From contig OZ024808.1 of the NCBI GenBank assembly GCA_964017045.1, positions 23,564,918 through 23,628,917 of the forward strand: a stretch of 64,000 nucleotides of DNA. Direction: 5' to 3'. The notes below the pieces were generated by a model, which worked only from the letters and a program-made list of their open reading frames with translations, searched no databases and had not been told where the DNA came from. Within the stretch, counting starts at the first letter, position 1; each line of letters opens with the position of its first letter. The translations under genes and the position numbers were made by a program. Source of the stretch: Omphiscola glabra. Lineage: Eukaryota > Mollusca > Gastropoda > Lymnaeidae. Shown piece by piece: positions 1 to 11,439 of the stretch.

Positions 1-308
1 AATATCTCTGGGAAAGCTGTGACAGAAATGAAGTACCGCAGAAAACCACGAGACCAGGCTTTAAAAATCCCATAATGACAATGATTAGGCAAGGCTCCAA
101 GAGATTAGAGGTTGTCTTAGCTGACGGTCCTCTGGTTAGGGAAAACTAAACTGTATTCTCATTGTTGTTGTTTTTGTGTTGGGGGCGGGGGGGGGAAGGG
201 GAGAGAGGCGGGTGTAGGCTGAGGGCACCATTGTGTTCGGATAAATAGCTTCTCCGGTTATTTATTTTGTTTGTTGGCATTGTTCTCAACACGCCTAGAG
301 ATAAGAAG

Positions 309-397
309 TATCAGGTGGGCTACAATATACCTATCAGGTGGGTTACAATAGGCCTATCAGGTGGGTTACAATAGACCTATCTTGTGGGGCTACAATA
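309..397. repeat. Short minisatellite, ~23-bp unit, about 3.5 copies
   Basis: The motif caggtgggttacaata recurs three to four times with small changes (gctacaatatacc, gttacaataggcc, gttacaatagacc). It lies in otherwise plain AT-rich DNA. Confidence 0.8.
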
Positions 398-670
398 GCT
401 CACTCACAATGAAAACTACTGTACATGGACTGCCATAAAGCTTTGTTATTACATTCTATTAATACAAAGATATGAGATGATTAACACGTTGAACAAATGG
501 TGTGTTTAACACGTGTGTGAAATTGTATACCATTTTTTAATAAAGTCTTGCATGAAATGAGATGTAATAATAATAATTGCCAAATATATCAATAAAGATC
601 CATTCCAAACAATCCTGCTTTGGCTATTTTTTGTATATTTCTTTAAAAGAAACAGGTCTATGGTCTAGAG

Positions 671-848
671 CGGTATACCTCAAATGTTGTCCGCGGACTA
701 GCACCGATCTCTGGAGCCTTGCGTCACCGACCGCGCAACTCAAATCTCAATGGTTACATTACACACATATACAAACCTGGCACCGGTCCTTGATGCGATT
801 TCGCAAACTGTGCACCGGTCCGCCAAATTTTATATACTGGAAACGCTG
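671..848. mobile_element. hAT-like MITE (MER5-style ends)
   Basis: The left part reads cggtatacctcaaatg followed by gtccgcggactagcaccg; the right part holds caccggtccgcc and ends aacgctg. The inverted gcggac/gtccgc and caccggtcc blocks resemble non-autonomous hAT elements of the Charlie type. Flanking 8-mers are gtctagag (663-670) and gtctaaga (849-856), matching at 5 of 8 positions and close to the nTCTAGAn target preferred by these hATs. The ends are degraded. Confidence 0.5.
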
Positions 849-866
849 GTCTAAGACTGTCTAGAG

Positions 867-1075
867 CAGCGGTTCTCAACCTTTGGGTCGCGACCCTTCG
901 GGAGGGGGGGGGGGTCGAACGACCTTTACACAGGGGTCGCCTAAGACCATATGAAAACACATATCTATGAAGTAGCAACGAAAAGAATTTTATGGTTTGG
1001 GGGGGGGGGGGGGGGCGACACAATACAAGGAACTTTATTAAAGGGTAGCGGCATTAGGAAGATTGAGGACCACTG
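867..1075 (+). mobile_element. SPIN-like hAT MITE, copy 1
   Basis: It starts cagcggttctcaacctttg, continues with gggtcgcgaccc and the block gtcgaacgacc...caggggtcgcctaagacca, and ends gaggaccactg. These are the landmarks of SPIN (SPace INvaders) hAT MITEs. The left flank gtctagag fits the nTCTAGAn target; the right flank ttcttagg is diverged. Two poly-G runs (902-911 and about 999-1015) have expanded inside it. It has no coding capacity. Confidence 0.8.
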
Positions 1076-1079
1076 TTCT

Positions 1080-1960
1080 TAGGGGTACGGTTAAAAATAT
1101 CTTTTGAATAAATGTATGTTCTGTAATGCATTTTGATACTGAGTTTGGACCCAAGGAAACACAATGGCTTTCAAACAACTACATTACTTTGGCAAGGCGT
1201 GTACCTAATTAAATCTATCGAATTTTCTATATTTTTTTAATCTTATATCTGCCGCCATGCAACAACTGGGACGACGAGCCAGGGTGATCCCAGAGGCGGA
1301 ACCACAGAGGTGGGCGACTAACCTTTCTTGCAAGAGGTAAAAGGAAATCGCTGGCAATTTGCCATTGCCAAAGATGTATGTAAATGCCGTAATTAAGACG
1401 TCTTTGCCAGGCCACGCAGCTGCTGTTACGTCACGTGGGGGGGGGGCAGGGGTGGAGGAAGGACACAGATTCCAGAACACAGTGTCGCATCCAGCCGAAG
1501 GATTTCTTAGTTATTTTTTTTACTATACCCGGTATTGTGGTACACTTTTAAAAAAACGATTTTTTTTTACTGGAAGTATTCACGTTACAGTGTCAGTGTA
1601 ACCCTAAGTGATTTGACGGTACTCTACCAACTCCCCCTCTTTTTTTTTTCAACCTCCCACCAGACAACGGTTAGCATCCGCCCCTGTGAGAGAGACAGAT
1701 AAATCAATAGTGAACGCATGCAGGAGGATTGGGGGGGGGGGAGGGTTAAGTGTTATGTGCTCTTAACTCATGGAAGAGGACTGGCTTTGGTGTGTGTTTG
1801 TTTGTTGTTGTTTTTTTTGGTCTTCTGGGCAACTGATTGGCTCCTCCATAAGCAGAATTTAATTTCTAAGGATTAAACAAAATAAAAAGGTTTTTTTTTG
1901 CTTCTTGTTTTGAGTCTTCTTTAATTACTTTTTTTTGCATTGAACGGCAGCCGTGATACG
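1080..1960. other. Non-coding interval with homopolymer runs
   Basis: I see no gene here. The stretch holds G runs near 1437 and 1730, several T runs and scattered AT-rich DNA. Short open frames on both strands have no recognisable domains. Confidence 0.5.
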
Positions 1961-1963
1961 TCT

Positions 1964-2745
1964 GTGAAGCAAGTCAAAGGCTCCAATGTCTCATCCGGTC
2001 TTTTGGGGCAGGTGTAAAGCAAGTCAAGGGCTCCAATGTCTCATCCGGTCTTTTGGGGCAGGTGTAAAGCAAGTCAAGGGCTCCAATGTCTCATCCGGTC
2101 TTTTGGGGCAGGTGTAAAGCAAGTCAATGGCTCCAATGTCTCATCCGGCCTTTTGGGGCAGGTGTAAAGCAAGTCAAGGGCTCCAATGTCTCATCCGGTC
2201 TTTTGGGGCAGGTGTAAAGCAAGTCAAGGGCTCCAATGTCTCATCCGGTCTTTTGGGGCAGGTGTAAAACAAGTCAAGGGCTCCAATGTCTCATCCGGTC
2301 TTTTGGGGCAGGTGTAAAGCAAGTCAAAGGCTCCAATGTCTCATCCGGTCTTTTGGGGCAGGTGTAAAGCAAGTCAAGGGCTCCAATGTCTCATCCGGTC
2401 TTTTGGGGCAGGTGTAAAGCAAGTCAAAGGCTCCAATGTCTCATCCGGTCTTTTGGGGCAGGTGTAAAGCAAGTCAAGGGCTCCAATGTCTCATCCGGTC
2501 TTTTGGGGCAGGTGTAAAGCAAGTCAAGGACTCCAATGTCTCATCCGGTCTTTTGGGGCAGGTGTAAAGCAAGTAAAAGGCTCCAATGTCTCATCCGGTC
2601 TTTTGGTGCAGGTGTAAAGCAAGTCAAGGGCTCCAATGTCTCATCCGGTCTTTTGGGGCAGGTGTAAAGCAAGTCAAAGGCTCCAATGTCTCATCCTGTC
2701 TTTTGGGGCAGTTGTAAAGCACGTCAAAGGCTCCAATGGCTTTGT
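1964..2745. repeat. 50-bp minisatellite, 16 copies
   Basis: The unit runs ggtgtaaagcaagtcaaggg, ctccaatgtctcatccggtc, ttttggggca. The word ctccaatg occurs exactly every 50 bases from 1981 to 2731. Copies differ only by single substitutions (for example aagg/aggg, ggtc/ggcc), which suggests recent expansion or ongoing homogenisation. No spacers separate the units, so this is not a CRISPR array. Confidence 0.97.
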
Positions 2746-2749
2746 ACGG

Positions 2750-3410
2750 ACTCTACTAAATGGTCACACGTAAACGTGATTGAGACGATAACCACATTTG
2801 TTTAACATTACTCAGAGACGATAACCGCATTTGTTTAACGTTACTCAGCCAGCACAGCCGTAGGCTTGGAGCTCGATGCTGAACACGTGTTTGGCATGAT
2901 CACAAGGTCTGACAATTCACTCCCCCCCCCCCCCTTTTTTTTCCCCCCCATATCTGTACGGACAGAAAATCTTGTATAACAAATAGATGGCAACAAAAAA
3001 CACAAGCTTTTATTATTTATAAAGTCATTTAAATTGATCATCCAATTCGACATGTCCTTTAATGCTCTTTTTTGCTACTGGATAAATATAACTTAATTGT
3101 AATAAGAGTGTTAAAAGGAGGGCTCCTAAAATTGACTGCAACAAATCTATTATATGTAGTTCACTTCTGGTTCATCCTACTTCCTCTTCAAAACCGGCCT
3201 TACCCGAACTTCACATGTTTTATATTACTAGCACTTAGTGGGGGGGGGGGGGGGGGGAATGCCTATCACGTAGCGAACTTCATGCGTGATGTCTGAACTC
3301 AGGTAAATAGGTTCTGGCTGGGGGGGGGGTGGGGGGACGACGGGGGGGACGACGGGGGTGGGGGGTGGGGCGACTATTATTCGGTGTTGTTGTGTTCCTC
3401 TGTCACATTT
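2750..3410. other. Non-coding interval with long poly-C and poly-G tracts
   Basis: No gene is seen. A near-duplicate phrase (gagacgataaccgcatttgtttaac) occurs twice at about 2782 and 2816. Runs of C at 2922-2934 and G at 3239-3257, then G-rich clusters separated by acgac at 3320-3370, are potential quadruplex-forming DNA. Confidence 0.5.
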
Positions 3411-3416
3411 AAAAAA

Positions 3417-3567
3417 GGGGGGGGGGGTCCAACGACCCCTTACCCAAGGGTCGCCTGAGACCAACGGAAAACACATATACTCTACAGTTATGAAGAAGCA
3501 GCGTAAAATAATTTTTGTGGTTGGGGGTATTAAGGCGTCGCGGCATTAGGAAGGTTCAGAACCACTG
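3417..3567 (+). mobile_element. SPIN-like hAT MITE, copy 2, 5' truncated
   Basis: The block gtccaacgacccc...caagggtcgcctgagacca, then ggaaaacacatat, and the end cggcattaggaaggttcaga + accactg match copy 1 in order. The first ~35 bases (the ggttctcaacc end) are missing and replaced by a poly-G run. Confidence 0.75.
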
Positions 3568-3569
3568 TC

Positions 3570-4690
3570 CCAAAACGAGTGTGCCGCTAAACTTTCACCT
3601 ATCACTCTGTTGTTGTTTTTTTTTTTTGCTGTTTTTTTTTTTTTTTAAATCCCGAGATCAACTCACTCCCCAAAAAACAAGAGTACGTGAGTTGTTTGCC
3701 GCGTCTCGAAACAATGAAGTCTCACCACGACAATCACACTGGCAAGAAAGAAAAAAACATTTTTTTTAGTTTTTTTTTTTTTTTAAGGAGTTGGGGGTGG
3801 GGGGGGGCCTGGCAATCCAAGTCGAGTTTAAGCCAATACAAAGTAGACAGAAATTTAAACATTTCTTAAAATGCATTACACAGAGAAAGACTGGTTGCGA
3901 CACGACAAACGCGCAGACAAGATGTAAAGGCGACTAGAAAGAAAGTCTTTACACATAAAAGCAACTCAAAGGTTTTCGTGTGTGCATTTTTAATTCAAGA
4001 ATATTTTAGATATTTTTTATTTTTTTTTACATACGCGTTAAAAGAGGCACAACAAAACTAGGGCTTCCAAAAATTTTAAAAATTATAAAATTATAAAAAA
4101 AAAAACAAATATATATATTTTAAAAAATTGAGGTTTAGAGCCGGGGCGACCACAATTTTGACAGTCGACATTGCTGATTAAAAATATTTTCCGCACAACA
4201 GACTTCCTTTGCGAAAAGGGTTTTAAGAAATTTTAATTCATTTTCTACTTTACAGTGCGTTGTAACGCGTTTTTCTATTCCATAGAATCTTGTTTAGAAA
4301 AGTGTTTGAATTTCTACTTTCTACTTTTTAGTTTCTTAAAATTGTTATTTTTAAATTATGGACCAAATTTGAATTATTTACTTTTTTTAAAACATCGAAT
4401 GCATAACAAAGATCCTGGTTAATGCGGCTTAACTCTTGACCTAGGCATCCAACTAAAAAGGAGATCTCAGCTCACCCACCCAACCCGTTCACTCCAGGCA
4501 GACACGGTCCACAGCCATGATTTGGGCGACGGTATCAATCCGCCAGCGTCGTCCCAGTATTCCTTACAAGTAGTTCGCCACTCACGCTTGTAAACAAACA
4601 AATGAAGCTCCACGCACAAGATGACGCTCCAAAATATGGAAATCCGAGTAGAGATGAAGACCTTTACAATTTACCTCAGTGGTCTGCAGG
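3570..4690. other. AT-rich non-coding interval
   Basis: No gene is recognised. The stretch has long T runs (3608-3645, 3764-3784) and A/T-only patches around 4080-4125. One weak possibility is unannotated intron sequence of the minus-strand gene that starts at 16,662. Confidence 0.5.
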
Positions 4691-4695
4691 TAATA

Positions 4696-5081
4696 CAGTC
4701 GCCCCTCGTTTATCGCGGTCAATCGGTTCCAGACTCTACCGCGATAAGTGAAATTCCGCGAAGTAGGGTTCTTTATCAATCGAATATGTTCGTAGTTAGA
4801 GCATAGAACACCATCTAAATACGGGTTTTTAAATTATTACCCCCCCTGGGGTGCTTGAATACATAGGTCTACAGTCCATACGTACAGTAATTTTAATTGT
4901 AATACAGGGCTGTATAACTGACTCAGACAGCCGAGCGCGCGCTGTATCATTTTCAGTATATCGATCAACTTTTTAATGAATACATTTTATTTATTTTTTT
5001 TTTTGGGGGGGGGGGGGGGGGGGGAACCCGCGATAGAGTGAAGGTGCGAAAGTCGAAGCGCAAAGTGGCGACGGGCGACTG
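4696..5081. mobile_element. Tigger/pogo-like MITE with TA target duplication
   Basis: The left end cagtcgcccctcgtttatcg plus cggtcaatcggttccaga, then ccgcgataagtgaaatt and cgcgaagtag, is typical of Tigger-type (Tc1/mariner superfamily) non-autonomous elements. The right end reads cgacgggcgactg and is the inverse of the left (cagtcgccc.tcg). TA dinucleotides flank both ends (4694-4695 and 5082-5083). A poly-T/poly-G run sits inside at about 4992-5024. The element carries no transposase. Confidence 0.85.
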
Positions 5082-5289
5082 TAAAGGAATTTACATTAGA
5101 ACGAGCATTTACATCATGAACCCATTTGTTTATCGCATCCCCCCCCTCCCCTTTTTTTTACATCAAACCATTAACGTTCTTTTTTTAAGCACCGAATCCA
5201 CAACTTACAGAGACGCGAAATGTGTGGATGAACAAACGAAAACATATTAGACACAACAATACACGCCGAACCATTTTGAGGTATTCCCA

Positions 5290-5706
5290 CGGTGAGCAGG
5301 AAAAAAAGTCGCGGAAAAAAAGACACAGGAAAAAAAAGTCCCGGAAAAAAAAGTCACAGGAAAAAAAAGACACAGGAAAAAAAGTCCCGGAAAAAAAAGT
5401 CACAGGAAAAAAAAGACACAGGAAAAAAAAGTCCCGGAAAAAAAAGTCACAGGAAAAAAAAGTCACAGGAAAAAAAAGACAGGAAAAAAAAGTCCCGGAA
5501 AAAAAGACACAGGAAAAAAAAGTCCCGGAAAAAAAAGTCACAGGAAAAAAAAGACACAGGAAAAAAAAGTCCCGGAAAAAAAGACAGGAAAAAAAAGTCC
5601 CGGAAAAAAAAGTCACAGGAAAAAAAAGACAGGAAAAAAAGTCACAGGAAAAAAAAGTCACAGGAAAAAAAAGTCACAGGAAAAAAAAGTCACAGGAAAA
5701 AAAGGC
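5290..5706. repeat. Purine-rich 14/15-bp minisatellite
   Basis: Units alternate between aaaaaaaagtcccgg, aaaaaaaagtcacagg and aaaaaaagacacagg. The plus strand is almost all A and G. Lysine-rich open frames on the plus strand and Phe-rich ones on the minus strand are products of composition only. Confidence 0.95.
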
Positions 5707-5709
5707 ACA

Positions 5710-6985
5710 TATTTTCCTGGGGGGGGGGTGGGGGTGGAGAAGTCTCAGAGAACATCAGCCATCAGAAATCATAAGAAAATCATAATACGATTGGGGAACA
5801 AATTTATTTTGTTTATCTTTCCGTCAGACCACACTCCCTTGGTTGACAATAATGAGTTTTAGTGTGATGACAGGTGTGTGATTGTACAACAGAACATTGG
5901 TAAAGTATGACAAGATTGGGGAAGAACGAATTGTTCTATCTTGCTGTCCAAAGCCGCACTGACCACATTGACGCCATTGATACCCTGTCTGGATAGAGTT
6001 ATCGGTAAATTAGTACCATAATGCAATGTCTTTGCTTCCTTTTGATTCCTGACTATGTGAGATGTGTCGGTGAGGTCAGACACGAGAATCTATTCACAAC
6101 CTTTTGGACGAGAGCTTAATCTCTACCCCAATCGCTGGCTACCATTTATTGTAATTCAATCTGTAATATTTGTGACGACTGACTGCATGGTAAATACTTT
6201 TGAATAAAGCACACAATTAGATGTGTGATTATAATATGTAGGCATAATGCAAACAACACACACACACGCATTTATAGCTGAGTCATAATAAATGATGTTA
6301 TATGTAAATGTCTGGATTATAATGTGAGTGTTTAGAATATAAATAGCAACACATATTTAATCCCAAACGTAATCGAAACAAGATCCGAACAAGCTGTTGC
6401 TATTTTCTATGTCAAGTTTTTCAAATAAAAACATATATATATATATGGACTTACGAATGTAATTTCATAAACACTGCAACTTATGAGTTTATTTGAAACA
6501 TATTTTGTGACTTATTTCTGTGACTTTTTTCTTTTTTACCTACAATCATTCCCACATTTCGTAGAGCCATCACTGCATGGCCTTCCAACATACACACATA
6601 AGTACCGAGTCGGATATATTTAAGTTTAAACACACAAGGCATTTTCCCCCCAAAGGCACGTCTGAACCCCTCAAAGAAGCAGGTGAGTAATTACCTGGGT
6701 TATTTTGGTGCTTTTTAGGGGTGGGGTGGAGGGGATACTTTGTAATCCAAGCCACAGTCTAAACACCGGAGAGCACGTTGGATTACAACAACATTGGCGG
6801 GGTGGTGTTTGGTTCGATGACAGAAGCCATGTGGCGTCTCGGCGCTTTTAGGGTCAGGGTAACGATTGGCGTGAGAACCTTTTTGTTGTTGTGAAGTGCT
6901 GTTGTTGTTGGTTGTTTTTTTGTTTGTTTTTTTTAAAAGTATTTTAAATGCAATTGAGTTGGCTAGAAAATTTTACAGGCGAAGT
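5710..6985. other. Non-coding interval
   Basis: No gene is recognised. It has short (ca)n at about 6255, (at)n at 6431-6445, and unique AT-rich DNA. Confidence 0.5.
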
Positions 6986-7003
6986 AGATGGGTAAGTTAG
7001 CAA

Positions 7004-7135
7004 CACTCTGGCATCACTCTGGCAACACTCTGGCATCACTCTGGCAACATTCTGGCATCACTCTGGCAACACTCTGCCATCACTCTGGCATCACTCTGCC
7101 ATCACTCTGGCAACATTCTGGCAACACTCTTTCAA
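7004..7135. repeat. 11-bp minisatellite (actctggcaac/atc)
   Basis: The words actctggcatc and actctggcaac alternate for about a dozen copies. A few units carry gccatc or attctgg. Confidence 0.9.
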
Positions 7136-7139
7136 TATT

Positions 7140-8765
7140 GTACCCCATTGGGATTGATGATTCATTCAGGGCGGGGAAAAAAATCTTTGACGCGCACTTT
7201 TAGTATTTAAAACGTGTGACATAGGTTGCCGACCCATGCTATACCTCTGGGGTGGCCCAAATATAGCGTGATTTATCACTAAAAAAACGTATTCGATCTT
7301 CATTCTACTGACAAAGAAATCGATTCTACAAAGAGAAGTGAGGTTGAAAAAATATATATACAAAAATGATGTCACATCAGTTTTATTTCTGTTTGTGTCA
7401 TTTATCATATGTTTGTGTCATATATCATATCGATATGTGCATTATGAACAGATGAACTTTTGTGTACAGCGTTAAGTAGCGGTGATTTTGAAATTTTACA
7501 ATAAGGTGCAATGACATACGGCCCGCCAACGGTCCACTCGCTATCAGAGTGGGCCACGAAGTCTCTTTGGGGTCAGCCACCCCAGCTGCTGTATACCAGG
7601 GGCGTTGTTCAATCGCGTGTTCGACAGATTTCTGGTGGAATTTAAGACTTTCCCCCCGCGCGCAGAGACGTCATTCACTAACACCGCTCCACCTGACGGT
7701 GACAGTAAAGCTCAGTGAGCTCAGTTGTAAACTATCATTCGCATCAATTTTTTTCCCAGCACCTTATATTATTACTTTCCTCTATTGCTCGACAAAGCCT
7801 CTTATTTCAATTCACCACTTGCTTACCCTTCTAGCCCGCCGCCCCTGCCCCCGGTGAATCATCTCCTGGTACGGTATCATCAATGTAGGCTCCGCGTTCT
7901 AACAGCGCCATCTTATTCATCTAATCTATGATGGGCGACAAGTTTTAGTTTCCTGCTATTGACATTGACAACACTTACTGTCTCATTCTTCATCAAACTT
8001 TTAATCCACTCAACTCGATGGTCGGTCTCTTTCCTGTTGTTTCTCATTCTATCCATTTCCCCGTAGCCTATATGTGGCAATGTGCCACTTCTTGTAACGG
8101 GGATTTATGTATCACAATTTTATATGTGGCTGGGCGCCACCTATGGGGCAAAGAAAACGCGCGCCTGTGGCACGATTGTTTACCCCAGGCGTGTTCACAT
8201 TCACTGAGCTGGGCATGACTGTCCCCAGGAGTGACCGGTGAGCAGTTCATGGCGTGGACGTCATGGTGCCTACATAAGTAGTCAGCTGAGTTACTGAGTG
8301 TGTACATGGATATTGTGTGTGGAAACGGCTACTTCGAGTCGACTGAAGTGCGAGATATTTGACTGTCTGTTCGACGGCTTGTACCACTAAATGAAAAGCT
8401 ATCGTTCTCAGACTTGCAATTCATTGTTTATTTAAACTGTAAGCTACGCCTCCATACGGCTACATATATATAGCTTTTGATCTCAAGTCCCCTACTTCGG
8501 TTCCTCCCCTTCTCCTAATTCCTCACAAACGTTCATCTAGGTCCCAAGACAGGGGTCCAAAACAATTCTGTTCTTTGGAGAGCTTTTGCAAGTATGATGA
8601 ACGTCTCGGACCCCTTCTTTAGAATAAAAGTTTTAATCCACAGAGTAAAATTACAAACTTTTTAAGGACTCCCCCCCTCCCCCCACTACCAAGAGAACCG
8701 TACACAACCAAGTTCCAGGTGATGTCTTTGGACTGCCACAGTAAACACCGCCTTCATGTTCATCT
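7140..8765. other. Non-coding interval, no supported gene
   Basis: Open frames of 66-102 codons (for example plus strand 7549-7857) show no domain, no signal and no neighbouring splice pattern that I can support. The stretch is of mixed composition and GC is somewhat higher around 7,530-8,300. Confidence 0.45.
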
Positions 8766-8768
8766 GCC

Positions 8769-8889
8769 CTCATCAGACATTCGTGTCACAATCTTTACTA
8801 CCCTCATCAGACATTCTTGTCACAATCTTTGCTGCTCTCATCAGACATTCTTGTCACAATCGTTACTGCTCTCATTCTTGTCACAATCT
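8769..8889. repeat. 33-bp minisatellite, ~3.5 copies
   Basis: The unit begins ctcatcagacattcttgtca and continues caatctttactgc. The last copy has lost the catcagaca segment. Confidence 0.9.
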
Positions 8890-9815
8890 TCAATGTAAGT
8901 AGGATTCGTGGCATATATCCAAGGGGGTGGGGGGATACTTTCTAGGTCCATTCTCTCCCCCCCCCCCCTAACATTAAGAAGAAAACAATAAGAAGACTGT
9001 AACAGGTCAAATTATTTTATCTTGGTTAACATATTGTTTTAGTAAATTAATATGTACCGGAAGTGAGGATGAATGTCAAGGACAGATGAGAGAGAACGGT
9101 TAGATATAAAAACAGTATGGAGATTTGTGTTTGGCTCTTCCAGAATTTAATTATGTGTCATCTTGTATAATATTATAGTAGTAGCTGGTGTGAGGTATTA
9201 AGACAAAGTATTATCTCCCTCCTATATCGGAGATTTTATTATTATTGTGGATTATGTCAAGTTGTGAATAAATATAGTGATGGCAAAATCTCATATGTCT
9301 TCTATTAGTGAAGGAACTTAAATAGTGGTAATTAATTAAATAAGTAAGCTAAGCAGATGTATCCAGTTTCTCAAGTACAATCATCACTCCCAATAATGAA
9401 GATTGTTACAAAGACGATATAAGACCAACCAGTTTCATCTTATTCTTAGTGTTGTTGAGAGGGTGACCTTCATGTTTACCCCACATTGTGTATGCAGACC
9501 TGTTTAGCACTACGCCTTCGCCGTAGTAACTATGTTCTTAAGCCTCAGACTACAACAAACCTAAAAAAAAAAATACGTATTCGGGACATTTTCTCGTTTG
9601 TTTGGTTTAATTTCAATAAAAAAAAATAAACCATTATGATGTCTTCAGTAAAATGTTACGGCACTTTTTTGTGTTAACACCGTATGCAATCGAATAAGAT
9701 TGACATCCTTCAACAGATCGAAGATACCATAACTTGTAAATTTATTTATGTTAACTTTCATAAGCAGCTTATCGGCTAATTGGATTTCCTGACACAGCTT
9801 GTATTTTGATTGTTA
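8890..9815. other. AT-rich non-coding interval
   Basis: No gene is seen. The string cagacctgttta at 9497 matches the end of the MITE at 51,783 and may be a lone hAT terminus; I found no partner end nearby. Confidence 0.4.
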
Positions 9816-9819
9816 CCCC

Positions 9820-9910
9820 CAGGGCCGGATTAAGCCATTTTAGTGCCCAAGGCACAAACCCACATGGGTGGCCCATTCTGCCCGGGGGCCCTGATCTTTC
9901 ACTGACCGTG
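9820..9910 (-). mobile_element. Terminal region of a hAT element
   Basis: It reads cagggccggattaagccatt, then agtgcccaaggc and gggtggccc...cgggggccct. CAGGGCCGG with GGCCC blocks is a common hAT terminus, and the MITE at 50,315 starts the same way. The minus-strand hAT transposase remnant 0.8 kb away points toward this end, so it may be that element's 3' end. Confidence 0.55.
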
Positions 9911-10194
9911 ACCGCTGGTATGTTCAATATTATTCAAAGAAAACAGTTATTAACAAATATGTTTGTAGTTTGTACTACTATCACTTATATAAAACCTACA
10001 ATAAAGTATTTCTGTATTAAAATTAATAGTTATTAATTTTGAAATAATAATAGACAAAAATACTTTATTTTTTATTAGATGAAAAAATCAAAAAGATATT
10101 GTCATTTACATTTTAAAGTTTTTTTTCCCTAGATTTACATCTAGCGAAGTTTTTGAGAATATCGTCAACTGTGCTGCGTAAGCGGCAGCGTCCT

Positions 10195-10735
10195 CAAGGT
10201 GACTTGGGGGCGTCCACATGGGGTTTTGCCTCTTCGCGGCGTGGCAGACTAGTAGGGGGGACTTGTCCACCCGAAGCTAAAAAACCCCGGCCAAACGCAT
10301 GACTCCCAACGCAACGGGAGCTGCCACTAACATGATTACTAGTTGCTGTTAATGGATATGAAACTTGGGTGGTCACTAAAACCCATGTTAATGATTTTAG
10401 CTACGCGGCCGTGAGAAAGCCGCTCCTAGGCAACCGTTTCGTCCCGCCACTACCAACGTCCCGACCGAAAGACTCCCTGGGCGGTGGGGGTTGGTAACGC
10501 AACACCAAACCACCGGAGTGGAAGCAAAAGCCGTCCAGACCCACAGAGAGTGGACTACGGACGCTTTAAACGCAGCGTCCTTGGTCGACCGGGCCTCCCT
10601 AGGTCAAGGGGGAGGTTCCCGGCGCCCTTCCGCACGGTCTGGCGGCGGGTTAAATCCTTCAGTGCGCTGGACTGTGTGGGTGGGGGGCGCCGGGGGGGGG
10701 GCATTAAGGGCTGGCGCTCGACGGCCCACCGATTC
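10195..10735. other. GC-rich, CpG-rich insertion of unknown origin inside a hAT relic
   Basis: Base composition changes sharply from AT-rich to GC-rich at about 10,195 and back at about 10,735. The block lies between the hAT terminus and the transposase C-terminus. Its composition resembles the 5' region of a non-LTR retrotransposon, but I cannot name a family. The open frames in it (130 and 94 codons, plus strand) have no recognisable domain. Confidence 0.4.
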
Positions 10736-10737
10736 CA

Positions 10738-11430
10738 TCTCTTATGCGACATATGGAGTATATCGTCAAAGTTAATTTTGCGCAACACATCTGCCTCAAT
10801 CATAAGCAGAGATAAGGAATCGAGCCTATCTTGTTTCATTGTTGAACTATTTGGATTTTTTGTACGTTTCAACTGAGAAAAAGAGCGCTCAGTTGAACAG
10901 TTAGTAACCATTAATGTTAAAAATATGCGCAAGGCGATTTCAACATTTGGAAAGGCACACCCGATGTTGTCTCTAACTATTACTTTGTATGATTCTCCAT
11001 GATTGAATGTGTTGTTTTCAGATTTTGATGCAGGAAACTTGTGGCGAATATATGAATGAAACTGTTGTAGTTCAGTACATAAATTATTGTTCAGATCTTT
11101 AGGATAAGCATTTATTAGTTCTTCACAACACTGGGATGTTGTGATAGTGATACATCGGCCAGATAAGAAAATCGAACTGCTACATCATTATATACTTGAC
11201 CTCGTCTATTCATTTCTGTCTCAAGTTTGTCAACAATGGGGTAGAATGCAGATATACGAAATTTGTCAATGGCATTCAGAGATACCTCAGGGGCATCACC
11301 ATCAATGACCACTGTCGTTCGTTTACGATTACGGGTCAAAGTTGACTTATAATCTACACCTGGTGTTATTATTTTTGCAGCTTCTTCAAATCTTTCAAAT
11401 TCAATTCCTAGATTTATGCAAGTGATCTGC
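10738..11430 (-). pseudogene. hAT transposase remnant, ZMYM1-like, C-terminal part
   Basis: Minus-strand translation gives the hAT dimerisation domain: the run NCSTERSFSQLKR, then DRLDSLSLLMIEADVL and LRKINFDDIL. The ERSF motif with the following Leu-rich helix is the hallmark of hAT C-termini. Upstream, in a second frame, lie GDAPEVSLNAIDKFR and KLETEMNRRGQVYNDVA, as in transposase-derived zinc-finger MYM-type 1 proteins. The two parts are joined by a frameshift near 11,125-11,145. A stop lies just upstream of the first part, and beyond it the 41-bp minisatellite begins. The N-terminal half, including the catalytic RNase-H-like core, is absent. It cannot encode an active enzyme as it stands. 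Confidence 0.85.
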
Positions 11431-11439
11431 TAGTGAAGT

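Noticed and set aside
1964..2745. Possible CRISPR array (50-bp regular repeat)
   Set aside because: The repeats are contiguous with no variable spacers, and the DNA is animal. The same applies to the 36-bp array at 53.5 kb.
5222..5785. Lysine-rich 160-187-codon frames
   Set aside because: They come from a purine-only tandem array and have no other protein features.
7549..7857. 102-codon plus frame as a gene
   Set aside because: There is no domain, no plausible start context and an ordinary length for chance in this GC range.
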